Made by a program: the position numbers and the translations under genes. Shown here piece after piece: positions 6,192-13,133 of a stretch of 15,309 bases of DNA. Source of the stretch: Pseudomonadota bacterium (lineage in GTDB: Bacteria > Desulfobacterota > Desulfovibrionia > Desulfovibrionales > Desulfovibrionaceae); contig JAEZEM010000506.1 of assembly GCA_023417745.1 (NCBI GenBank), positions 1 through 15,309 of the forward strand, in the 5' to 3' direction. Positions within the stretch are counted from its first letter, which is position 1. The number at the start of each line of letters is the position of its first letter. The notes below the pieces were generated by a model. The model searched no databases, was not told where the DNA came from, and worked only from the letters and a program-made list of their open reading frames with translations.

Positions 6192-8321
6192 TTAGGCTCC
6201 CAGAGCCCTGGACGTTTTATGCGGCGAACGGAAAACGATTTCGGCCCGAGCCGTGTGGGGATCATTGTACGACACGGTGATGTCCACGGGTTCCTTGAAG
6301 AACTCGGCGGCCCCGCGCAAGATGCCCTCATAGTATTGCGGGTAGCCGCGCTTGGACATGTAGGTCATGACCAGACGATTGCCCTGATCTTCGTAGGTGA
6401 AGCGGGGGGGCATGAGTCCCGGCATGTCCTTGGTGAGCCGGGCGTGGGTGTCGTTCATGGTCAGATAGAATTCCTTGAGGGTGTCGCCCTTGAAGTAGCG
6501 CGGATAGTGCTTGTGGAAGCCCTTGATGGTGTAGCGGCCAAGGGCCAGGAAGACGTCCTTGACGCTCTTGCCGGCTTTTTGGGCGGCCAGTTCGGCCATC
6601 TGGCGCAGCACCTGATCGGGGTAGTTCTGGGTGGGCAGGAAGGTGGGGTGTCCCATGTCTTCCTGCATGGCCTCGTGAACGGCCTCGCCGTACTGGTCCT
6701 TGATGAATTCCTGCATGAGCTTGGGCAAGATGCCTTTCATGTTGCCGTTGGATTCCCGCAGCTTGACCGCGCTCGACTGGCGCTGGGCAAAGGTCGTGGC
6801 CAGGGTGAGCAGGGAATTGGCCAGTTCGGCCAGTTCGCGGGTGGCCTGGGCGGTCTGGCCCGCGCCCTCGTCGGCCTCGGCCGCCACATGGGCGATGACC
6901 TCGATGTTGCGGTTGATCTCCTCGGCGGCGGCGGACTGCTGCTCGGCGGCCGTGGCGATCTGGCTGACCTGTCCGTTGACCTCGCGAATGCGGGCCATGA
7001 TGCGTTCGAGGGATTCGCCGGCCTTGTGGGTGGCCTCGGTGCTGGCCGCCACCCGGGCTTCGGTCTCCTGCATGGAGGCCACGGCGTGCTGGGAGCCATC
7101 CTGGATTTCGCGGATGGATTTTTCCACTTCCTTGGTGGCGGTCATGGTTTTTTCGGCGAGCTTTCGCACCTCGTCGGCAACCACGGCGAAGCCGCGACCG
7201 GCGTCGCCGGCCCGGGCCGCCTCAATGGCGGCGTTTAAGGCCAGCAGGTTGGTCTGGTCGGCGATGTCGTTGATGACGCTGATGATGCGGCCGATCTCGG
7301 CGGCCTGGCCGTCCAGGGAGGTCAGCACCTGGCCGAGCTTGCCGGCGGATTCGGCCACGGCCTTGATGCCGGATACGGCTTCCCGGACTTCCGCCGTACC
7401 GGCTTCGGCGGCCGTGTTGGCGCTTTCGGCGGCGTCCGAGGTCTGGGCGGCGTTCTTGGCTACTTCCATGACCGTGGCCGTCATTTCTTCCATGGCCGTG
7501 GCCACGGCGTCGGACTGGCCTTTCTGTTGCTGGGCCCCTCGGGCCTGCTCATCGGAGGAGGCGGACAGCTCTTCCGAGGCCGAGGCCACGCGTTGGGCCA
7601 GTTCGTTGATCTCGCCGCCGAGGTCGCGCAGTTCTGCCTGGGTGTGCTCCAGCTCTTCTTGCTTGGCTCGAAGCGGCGTCAGGTCGGTCAGCGTGGCCAC
7701 CGCGCCGAGCAGGTCGCCGCGCAGGCCGTGAAAGCAGGCGACAAAGAAAAAGCAGGGCAGGATGCGGCCGTCCCACAGGGTCAGGTCGCGTTCGACCTGC
7801 AGGGCCTTGCCTTCGCCGAGGCATTTTTCCGTGAGCGATATGCCTGTTTTATTATAAAAGGCCTGGCTGACGGTTTTGCCCACGACATCCTTCTTGGACT
7901 TGCGCAGCATGTCGCACAGGCTCTGGCTGCAATGGGTGATGACGCCGTCCGTGTTGGTGATGAAAAACGGCGTGCTGACGGAATTGACCGCCCCCCGATA
8001 GTATTGGCGGCGCAACATGTCGAAAGCAAGGGCCTTGGACGCTTGTTCGCCAAGGGACCCCAGTTCGTTCCACGAAAGGACTTCCTCCAGGTGAAACGTC
8101 GCCTGGTCGGTGTTGATTTGGATCAATCCCTTGAAGAGCTTCTGGATGGGGGCATTGACGCGGTTGGCGAGGAGGATGGATGCGATGCAGCCGACAACGG
8201 CTACCGGAATCGCAACATACAGGCTAGGGAAGAACGCGACGACGAGGACGCAAACACTCAAAACAATGCCCAGCAGCAGGATCGGCGCGCCGGGCGTCGG
8301 GATGGCGCTATGGTCGTTCAT
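6192..8321 (-). CDS. Methyl-accepting chemotaxis protein with PAS and C-terminal H-NOX heme gas-sensor domain
   Basis: The protein has 709 residues from the ATG at 8321, chosen because AGGAG sits 7 nt upstream; an in-frame ATG at 8360 would add 13 residues. Domain order: two close membrane helices (about 13-31 and 34-52) with almost no periplasmic part; a HAMP-like linker (about 53-100, 'NELGSLGEQ'); PAS (about 110-220); the MCP coiled coil with signalling tip at about 355-392 ('DQTNLLALNAAIEAARAGD', 'GRGFAVVADEVRKLAEK'); then H-NOX from M528 ('MKGILPKLMQEF'). H-NOX residues present are proximal heme ligand H626 ('MNDTHARL'), P639, the YxSxR heme-propionate motif Y654/S656/R658, and Y663 at the position of Tyr140 in Thermoanaerobacter H-NOX, which hydrogen-bonds bound O2. 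Predicted role: heme-based O2 (possibly NO) input to CheA/CheW. The sensor lies beyond the signalling tip, unlike the N-terminal H-NOX of the Thermoanaerobacter receptor. Confidence 0.93.
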   Translation of the reverse strand: MNDHSAIPTPGAPILLLGIVLSVCVLVVAFFPSLYVAIPVAVVGCIASILLANRVNAPIQKLFKGLIQINTDQATFHLEEVLSWNELGSLGEQASKALAFDMLRRQYYRGAVNSVSTPFFITNTDGVITHCSQSLCDMLRKSKKDVVGKTVSQAFYNKTGISLTEKCLGEGKALQVERDLTLWDGRILPCFFFVACFHGLRGDLLGAVATLTDLTPLRAKQEELEHTQAELRDLGGEINELAQRVASASEELSASSDEQARGAQQQKGQSDAVATAMEEMTATVMEVAKNAAQTSDAAESANTAAEAGTAEVREAVSGIKAVAESAGKLGQVLTSLDGQAAEIGRIISVINDIADQTNLLALNAAIEAARAGDAGRGFAVVADEVRKLAEKTMTATKEVEKSIREIQDGSQHAVASMQETEARVAASTEATHKAGESLERIMARIREVNGQVSQIATAAEQQSAAAEEINRNIEVIAHVAAEADEGAGQTAQATRELAELANSLLTLATTFAQRQSSAVKLRESNGNMKGILPKLMQEFIKDQYGEAVHEAMQEDMGHPTFLPTQNYPDQVLRQMAELAAQKAGKSVKDVFLALGRYTIKGFHKHYPRYFKGDTLKEFYLTMNDTHARLTKDMPGLMPPRFTYEDQGNRLVMTYMSKRGYPQYYEGILRGAAEFFKEPVDITVSYNDPHTARAEIVFRSPHKTSRALGA

Positions 8322-8348
8322 GGATGCTCCTGATCCCAATTTGTCTTC

Positions 8349-8377
8349 ATACAAAACCATTCAGAACGAAAGGTCAA
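8349..8377 (-). promoter_or_regulatory. Candidate sigma-70-type promoter for the H-NOX chemoreceptor gene
   Basis: Read on the - strand, TTGACC (8377-8372) resembles a -35 box. A 17-nt spacer follows, then TTGTAT (8354-8349), a weak -10 box matching 3 of 6 consensus positions. Transcription would start about 20 nt before the chosen start codon. The stretch is AT-richer than its surroundings, which supports a promoter, but the -10 match is poor. Confidence 0.35.
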
Positions 8378-8388
8378 TGCGCGTTTGG

Positions 8389-8400
8389 CTGTCGGGACAG
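8389..8400. promoter_or_regulatory. Short palindrome upstream of the chemoreceptor promoter (possible operator)
   Basis: CTGTCGGGACAG has 5-bp arms CTGTC/GACAG around two bases, and lies about 12 bp upstream of the candidate -35 box. A related TGTC element recurs at 8411-8420 (TTGTCTGTCA). It could bind a regulator, but a palindrome this short can occur by chance. Confidence 0.25.
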
Positions 8401-8422
8401 GGTATTAGCTTGTCTGTCACAA

Positions 8423-10120
8423 CTAAGGAGCGGTCGTCGACAGGGCGGCGGGCAGACGGCCCGAGAAGCGAAAGGGGCCGAAGAGACTGTGCTGCAGCGC
8501 CTCCAGACTGGACGGGGCCTCGCCGTAGGTGGCCAACCGCGTTCCGGCCTGGGGAGCCAAGGCCAGATCATAGGGCGACTGGGCCGCCACCAGCACGAAC
8601 TGGGGGCCGAACTTGGCGGCCAGCCCCTCGGCCAGACGACGTTGACCCGGCCGACGGCGCAGATCGGTGGCCAGCAGCACGACGCCCGTGGAGGTCGACG
8701 CCTGCTTGAGGGCTTGGGCAATGGCCGCCTCGTCGGGATCGGCCGGCAAAAACAGGGTCTGCGGCCCGGCCCAGGCGGCAATGGCCGTTTCGGCTTCGGC
8801 ATCCACGGCCTCGCGGCCCAGGCGCGGCCGGATGATGAGGCAGTCCCCGGCGGTCAGGGGCAGGGCGGGGCTTGTCGGCCCCAGGACCGTGAGGCTGCGT
8901 CTGGCGATGCGCCGAGCCAGGACAGCGTCTTCGGGGCGGCCGACCAGGGCGGTCGGGTTGGTCGCCGGGTTGGCCAGGGCCACGGCGTCCAGCAGGCCGT
9001 GGCGTTCCTTGAGGCGAAGGACGCGGGCCACGGCGGCGTTGAGCCGGGCCATGGGCACGCGCCCTGATCGCACGGCCTCGGTCACGGCGTCCATGGCGGC
9101 CAGGCGTTCGGCCGGCGCGCGACCGGCGTCGGCGCCGATGAGGAGCACGTCGGCCCCGGCGGCCAGGGCCCGCACCGAGGCCTCGGGGATGCCGAAGGTG
9201 TCGGCCACGGCCCCCATGCCCAGCGAATCCGTGAAGATGACGCCGTCAAAGCCCATGCGGCCGCGCAGCGTTCCTTCAAGGACCCGTCGCGACAAGGTGG
9301 CCGGCAGGTCGGGTTCGCCGTCCAGGGCCGGAACGACCATGTGGGCGGTCATGACCGCTGGCGCGCCAGCGGCGAAGGCGGCCCGAAAGGGCGGAAAGTC
9401 CAGTTTGTCCAGGGCGGTCGCGTCATGGTCCGAGCGCGGCAGGCCCACATGGGAATCGATGGTCGTGTCGCCGTGGCCGGGAAAATGCTTGGGCGTGCAG
9501 ATCAGGCCGGCAGCGGCGTAGCCGGCCGTGGCCGCCGCGGTGAAGCGGGCCACGTCGGCCGGCACGGAGCCAAAGGACCGGATGCCGATGACCGGGTTGG
9601 CCGGATTGACGTTGACGTCGGCCACGGGCGCGAAATTGACGTTGATGCCCACAGCCCGCAATTCCCGGGCCGTGGCCGAGGCGGCTTGGCGGGCCAGATC
9701 GGCCCGGCCGGTCGCGGCCTGGGCCATCTGGCTGGGGAAGAGGGTGAAGCCTTTGCGCAGCCGGGCCACGGGCGCGCCTTCCTGGTCCACGCCGATCAAA
9801 AGGCCCAGGCCATGGTCCGAGGCGGCGGACACGGCCTGAAGTCCGGCATTGAGGGCGGCCAACTGGCCCGGGGATTCGATATTGCCTGGAGCGCTATAGA
9901 GAATGACGCCGCCGAGATGGCGCTCCCGGATGAGACCGGCGATGTCGTCGGAAACGGCCGGACCGGCGAACCAGACCATGAACACCTGGCCGACTTTTTC
10001 TTCCAGGGTCATCTCCGAGGCCAGTCGGGCGACCCGGGATGCGGCCAAGGCCTCGCCCGAGGTCACGGCGCAAGTGAGGAGAAAGGACAGCGACCAGGCG
10101 AAAAAGCGGCAAAGAACCAT
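8423..10120 (-). CDS. Exported GH3 beta-N-acetylglucosaminidase (NagZ-type) with extra C-terminal domain
   Basis: The protein has 565 residues. A signal peptide covers about 1-26 (positive start, hydrophobic core, cleavage near 'EALA/AS'). The GH3 barrel spans about 30-360, with NagZ signature 'KHFPGHGDTTIDSH' (K211-H224), whose D222/H224 act as the family's Asp-His acid/base pair, and nucleophile D298 in 'IFTDSLGMGA'. NagZ removes GlcNAc from muropeptides. Gram-negative NagZ is usually cytosolic and about 340 residues. This one is exported and carries a further ~180-residue alpha/beta domain (about 385-565), as in the longer Bacillus enzyme. It therefore probably acts on periplasmic peptidoglycan fragments. 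AGGAG lies about 6 nt before ATG 10120. The gene follows the GGDEF gene after 45 bp and is likely co-transcribed. A lipoprotein reading was considered because of C17, but the lipobox is poor. Confidence 0.88.
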   Translation of the reverse strand: MVLCRFFAWSLSFLLTCAVTSGEALAASRVARLASEMTLEEKVGQVFMVWFAGPAVSDDIAGLIRERHLGGVILYSAPGNIESPGQLAALNAGLQAVSAASDHGLGLLIGVDQEGAPVARLRKGFTLFPSQMAQAATGRADLARQAASATARELRAVGINVNFAPVADVNVNPANPVIGIRSFGSVPADVARFTAAATAGYAAAGLICTPKHFPGHGDTTIDSHVGLPRSDHDATALDKLDFPPFRAAFAAGAPAVMTAHMVVPALDGEPDLPATLSRRVLEGTLRGRMGFDGVIFTDSLGMGAVADTFGIPEASVRALAAGADVLLIGADAGRAPAERLAAMDAVTEAVRSGRVPMARLNAAVARVLRLKERHGLLDAVALANPATNPTALVGRPEDAVLARRIARRSLTVLGPTSPALPLTAGDCLIIRPRLGREAVDAEAETAIAAWAGPQTLFLPADPDEAAIAQALKQASTSTGVVLLATDLRRRPGQRRLAEGLAAKFGPQFVLVAAQSPYDLALAPQAGTRLATYGEAPSSLEALQHSLFGPFRFSGRLPAALSTTAP

Positions 10121-10165
10121 GGCGGCTCCTGGGATGCGGTTTGCTCCGGGACATCCCGGGAATTG

Positions 10166-11398
10166 TCAGCCGACGGCCGGCGCGCGTTTGTCTCGATACA
10201 TGGCGGCGTCGGCGGCCCGTACGAGGTCGTCAATGTCCTGGCCCGGGACATGCAGGGCCACGCCGATGGACACGGACAGGCCGGACAGTCCCCGCTCCGC
10301 GGCAACCTCGGCCACGCAGTCCCGGATGCGCTCGGCCATGATGGCGGCTTCGTCGGCCCCGGCGTCGGGCATGAGCACCACGAATTCGTCGCCGCCAAGC
10401 CGGGCCAGCAGGTCATAGACCCGCACCCGGGCGGCCATGGCCCGGGCTACGTCGCCAAGCACCAGATCGCCGGCCTCGTGGCCGAAGGTGTCGTTGACGG
10501 CCTTGAACCGGTCGAGATCGCAGAAAAGCAGGGCCACCGGCGCTTCCCGGCGCGCGGCCAGGCTTAAAAGCGCCGGCCCGTGGCGGCGCAGGTAGGCCCG
10601 GTTGGGGATGCCGGTCAGTTCGTCGGATTCGCGTTGCCTGGCCAATTCTTCATGGATCTTGACGTGGAGCAGATCGCCGGCCAAAACTTCGCAGAAATGT
10701 TCCAGGAAATCCGTGCCTTTCGACGGCGTATAGCGGGAGGCGTCCATGTCGGCCATGGCCAGGACGCCGACGCGCCGCTTAGGCTGGTACTTGTCGGCCA
10801 AGGGTGCGATAAAGCATGAGCCGGCCTGGAGTTTGGGCTTGTCGGCCAGGATGGCCGGATCGAAAAAGAAATCCGGCCGAGGCAGGGCGGCCAGGGGGCC
10901 GACGTAGACCCGGCGGGGATCGGTTCCCCGGGGCAGGGCGCTCACGGCCGCGCCCAGGGCCTTGGCCGTGGGACAGGGGAAGCCCTGGGGCACATAGGCG
11001 GCAAATTGTTCCCGGGCCAGCAGGCAGGTCAGGGCCGTGACGCCCATGGCCCGGGTCAGTTCGGCCAGCATGTCCGGCAGATCGGCCATGCGACGCAGCC
11101 GCCGGGACAGGGTGAGGGCCGAGCGAAAGGTGGTAAAGGCCTGGTCGTTGGCCCGAAATATTTCCTGCATGCGGATGACCCGAGCGCCCAGACGGCGGAC
11201 CTGGCCGCGCAGTTCCCCGGCCTCGGCGACCTGGATCTCCCGGCCGGCGGCGGCTTCGGCCAGGGTCTCAATGAGGCGACGAAACTCGTCGCGCCGGCCT
11301 TCGGGAAGGAAGCGTTCCAGTTCCAGGGCCTTGGCGGCGATCGCGGTGTCGTCGAGGGGGATGCTCATGGGTATGTTGGGGGCGCTCGGCCGAGCCAT
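10166..11398 (-). CDS. Diguanylate cyclase: DUF484/GAF-like N-terminus plus GGDEF domain
   Basis: The protein has 410 residues and no membrane helix or signal peptide, so it is cytosolic. A helical segment with coiled-coil character (about 35-110) leads to a GAF/DUF484-like region (about 110-240, including 'GSCFIAPLADKYQPKRRVGV'). A GGDEF domain covers about 255-405: 'DELTGIPNRAYLRRHG', 'LLFCDLDRFKAVNDTFGHEAGD', and active-site G335-F339 in 'ARLGGDEFVVLMP'. An intact product-inhibition I-site RxxD (R326-VY-D329) lies five residues before GGDEF. All catalytic residues look intact, so it should make cyclic di-GMP from GTP, with feedback inhibition. There is no EAL domain. ATG 11398 has no good Shine-Dalgarno, and a TATACT element lies only 8 bp upstream. 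Met11 (11368) could be the real start. The gene is divergent from the GT9 gene. Confidence 0.9.
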   Translation of the reverse strand: MARPSAPNIPMSIPLDDTAIAAKALELERFLPEGRRDEFRRLIETLAEAAAGREIQVAEAGELRGQVRRLGARVIRMQEIFRANDQAFTTFRSALTLSRRLRRMADLPDMLAELTRAMGVTALTCLLAREQFAAYVPQGFPCPTAKALGAAVSALPRGTDPRRVYVGPLAALPRPDFFFDPAILADKPKLQAGSCFIAPLADKYQPKRRVGVLAMADMDASRYTPSKGTDFLEHFCEVLAGDLLHVKIHEELARQRESDELTGIPNRAYLRRHGPALLSLAARREAPVALLFCDLDRFKAVNDTFGHEAGDLVLGDVARAMAARVRVYDLLARLGGDEFVVLMPDAGADEAAIMAERIRDCVAEVAAERGLSGLSVSIGVALHVPGQDIDDLVRAADAAMYRDKRAPAVG

Positions 11399-11406
11399 GC
11401 TGCTTC

Positions 11407-11414
11407 AGTATATT
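11407..11414. promoter_or_regulatory. Overlapping -10-like elements in the divergent GGDEF/GT9 intergenic region
   Basis: An AT-rich island contains TATACT on the - strand (11412-11407) and TATATT on the + strand (11409-11414), both close to the sigma-70 -10 consensus. No matching -35 box lies 16-18 bp away on either strand, so this is only a hint of divergent promoters. If the - strand element is used, transcription would begin near 11400. That would favour the internal Met at 11368 as the GGDEF start. Confidence 0.25.
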
Positions 11415-11445
11415 GGTAGCACCTTCAGGGCGGGGCAACAAGTCG

Positions 11446-11462
11446 GCCGCGCCTGTCGCGGC
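11446..11462 (+). repeat. Stem-loop in the leader of the GT9 gene
   Basis: GCCGCG (11446-11451) and CGCGGC (11457-11462) pair around a 5-nt loop, followed by AATTTGTC. The hairpin lies 38 nt before the GT9 start codon. The weak T-rich tail makes a partial terminator or attenuator conceivable, but a short GC hairpin is common in DNA of this composition. Confidence 0.35.
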
Positions 11463-11500
11463 AATTTGTCCGAGGCGGCTTGGTCCGTCATGGAGCCGGC

Positions 11501-13051
11501 ATGAACATTGTGTTGCAAAATCTCACCCGCTTTGGCGATCTGCTCCAGTCCCAGCCGGCCGTGAGCGAATTGGCCGCCGCCGGCCACGTCGTCTCCCTGG
11601 CCTGCCTGGAAAATTTTGCCGGTGCGGCCGGGCTGTTGGCCGACGTTTCGGACATCTTTCCCCTGCCCGGGGCGAAATTTCTCGCCGGGCTCGACGCCGA
11701 CTGGAAGCTGGCCCTGGCTACGATGGCCGATTTTGCCGACACGGTGGCGGCCCGGGCCCGGCCGGACTGCGTGGTCAACCTGACGGCGGCCCTGTCGGCC
11801 AGGCTCCTGGCCCGGCGGCTTTGCGGCGAGGCCGTGCGCGGCTTCTCCCTGGACCCTTTCGGCTACCGCCACGAATCGAACCCGTGGGCCTCGTTTTTGG
11901 AAGCCTCCTCAACCCGACGGGAGCTGTGCCCCTTTAATATCGTGGACGTTTTCCGCAAAACCGCTGGAGTCGGGCAGGGGGCTGGACGTTTTGCCCTGCG
12001 CCGGCCGGACGCGGCGGCGGCCGAGGAAGCGGCGGCGCTTTTTGCCGGGACCGGACCTCTTGACGATCTGCTGGTCGTGGGGTTTCAGCTCGGAGCCAGC
12101 GCAGCGGCCCGGCAGTGGCCGGTGGAACGCTTTGCCCGGCTGGCGGCCCGGCTTCACGAAAAGCGGGGCATCCTGGCCGTGGTCGTGGGCGCGGCCTCGG
12201 AAAAACCCTTGGCCGCCCGTTTTCGCGAGCTCTTCGACGGCCCCTGCCTGGACTTGGCCGGAGCCACCTCGCTGCCGATCCTGGCGGCGGTCGTGGCCCG
12301 GCTGAGGCTGCTCGTCACCAACGACACCGGCACGCTGCATCTGGCCGCCGGTCTTGGCGTGCCGAGCGTGGCCCTGTTCCTGGCCACGGCCCAGCCCTTC
12401 GACACCGGCCCTTATCTGGAAGGCTGCCTGTGCCTGGAGCCGGACATGCCCTGCCATCCCTGCTCGTTTCGGGAAACCTGTGGCCGGGACCATGCCTGCC
12501 AGGACGCCATTGATCCCGAGTCCGTGGCCGAGGCCGTCCTGGCCTGGAGCCGGCACGGGCGCTTCCCTGTCGGCCTGTATCCCGGGGCCAGGGCGTGGCT
12601 GTCGGCCCGGGACGACGCAGGATTTATGGACCTCGTTTCCCTCTCCGGCCACGAGACCACTCCCCGGGCCGTGTGGTTGCGCAGCCAACGTCACGTCCTT
12701 CGTCAATTCCTTGACGACGAACCGCATGCTCCGCCGACCACGCCGCTCCCGCCGCTGCCCGAGTCCGAACGCCAGGAACTCCTTCGCCTGCTGTCCCAAT
12801 CCGCCGACCTGCTGCGCCTTGTCCAAGGCCAGGCCGGTCTGGCCGCCCGCAACCAAGCCATGAAAAATCGGTTTCTTGCCAGTCATAACCGCGTAACCGC
12901 CCTGTGGTCGGCCTCGCCCCACCTGGCAACTCTTGCCCAGCTTTGGCAGCGCCAGGCCCAGGAAGAAGCCGTAGACATCGACGGATTTGTGGCGCGGATT
13001 CGTCGCTACGAGGCCTGCGTGACGGCTTTTGCGGCCATCCTCCAGGCCTGA
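11501..13051 (+). CDS. GT9-family (heptosyltransferase-like) glycosyltransferase with long C-terminal extension
   Basis: The start at 11501 is chosen over 11480 because 'MNIVLQNLTRFGDLLQSQP' is the canonical GT9 opening and GGAG lies 6 nt upstream. That gives 516 residues against the usual 330-370. GT-B features: the N-terminal loop 'LTRFGDLLQS' (family 'LGDVL'), 'VGFQLGASAAARQWP' and the donor-binding 'TNDTGTLHLAAGLGVPSVAL' (T273 onward). A Cys cluster C318-x2-C321-x5-C327-x5-C333 follows, as seen in many GT9 proteins, perhaps metal-binding. GT9 enzymes transfer ADP-heptose or related sugars to LPS core; some modify proteins. Residues about 360-516 are an unrecognised, mostly helical extension with a proline-rich linker ('HAPPTTPLPPLPESE'). 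It is the first gene of a block with a possible flagellar-chaperone gene, so flagellin glycosylation is an alternative to LPS work. Confidence 0.85.
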   Translation: MNIVLQNLTRFGDLLQSQPAVSELAAAGHVVSLACLENFAGAAGLLADVSDIFPLPGAKFLAGLDADWKLALATMADFADTVAARARPDCVVNLTAALSARLLARRLCGEAVRGFSLDPFGYRHESNPWASFLEASSTRRELCPFNIVDVFRKTAGVGQGAGRFALRRPDAAAAEEAAALFAGTGPLDDLLVVGFQLGASAAARQWPVERFARLAARLHEKRGILAVVVGAASEKPLAARFRELFDGPCLDLAGATSLPILAAVVARLRLLVTNDTGTLHLAAGLGVPSVALFLATAQPFDTGPYLEGCLCLEPDMPCHPCSFRETCGRDHACQDAIDPESVAEAVLAWSRHGRFPVGLYPGARAWLSARDDAGFMDLVSLSGHETTPRAVWLRSQRHVLRQFLDDEPHAPPTTPLPPLPESERQELLRLLSQSADLLRLVQGQAGLAARNQAMKNRFLASHNRVTALWSASPHLATLAQLWQRQAQEEAVDIDGFVARIRRYEACVTAFAAILQA

Positions 13052-13058
13052 CCCTTTC

Positions 13059-13074
13059 TGGCATGGTTGTTGAA
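13059..13074 (+). promoter_or_regulatory. Degenerate sigma-54-type promoter upstream of the acidic unknown gene
   Basis: TGGCATGGTTGTTGAA fits the sigma-54 pattern TGGCAYG-N4-TTGCW with correct -24/-12 spacing. The -12 element, however, reads TTGA rather than TTGC. It would start transcription about 12 nt downstream, inside the leader of the 13134 gene. The missing -12 C is a serious weakness, so this is a candidate only. Confidence 0.35.
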
Positions 13075-13115
13075 AGAGGTGGGCGGGAAGGAAATCCTTG
13101 CCACTCGACAACAAC
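13066..13115 (+). repeat. Nested inverted repeat in the leader of the acidic unknown gene
   Basis: Outer arms GTTGTTG (13066-13072) and CAACAAC (13109-13115) are exact complements. Inside lie GTGG (13079-13082)/CCAC (13101-13104) and AAGGA/TCCTT (13088-13092/13095-13099). The structure ends just before the Shine-Dalgarno (13122-13127), so it could be an mRNA leader hairpin or an operator. The outer arm overlaps the sigma-54-like -12 element. Confidence 0.4.
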
Positions 13116-13133
13116 TCCAGAGGGAGGCGCGAC

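Noticed and set aside
5074..6195. 373-codon open frame on the + strand opposite the GT4-like gene
   Set aside because: Low-complexity Gly/Arg-rich translation, no family motif, and it lies fully opposite a clear glycosyltransferase. Long antisense frames are expected at this G+C content.
6219..7238. 339-codon open frame on the + strand opposite the chemoreceptor
   Set aside because: Gly/Leu-rich repeats mirror the Ala/Glu coiled coil of the MCP on the other strand; it is a composition artefact.
8322..8360. Upstream start (8360) for the chemoreceptor
   Set aside because: No Shine-Dalgarno before it, and it would overlap the candidate promoter -10 region; AGGAG points to the ATG at 8321.
10070..10120. 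Lipoprotein signal (Cys17) for the GH3 hydrolase
   Set aside because: The residues before the Cys (LLT) do not fit a lipobox; a signal peptidase I site after EALA is better.
10146..10159. CCGGG-ACAT-CCCGG hairpin between GGDEF and GH3 genes
   Set aside because: Only five base pairs and no T-run; too weak to call a terminator.
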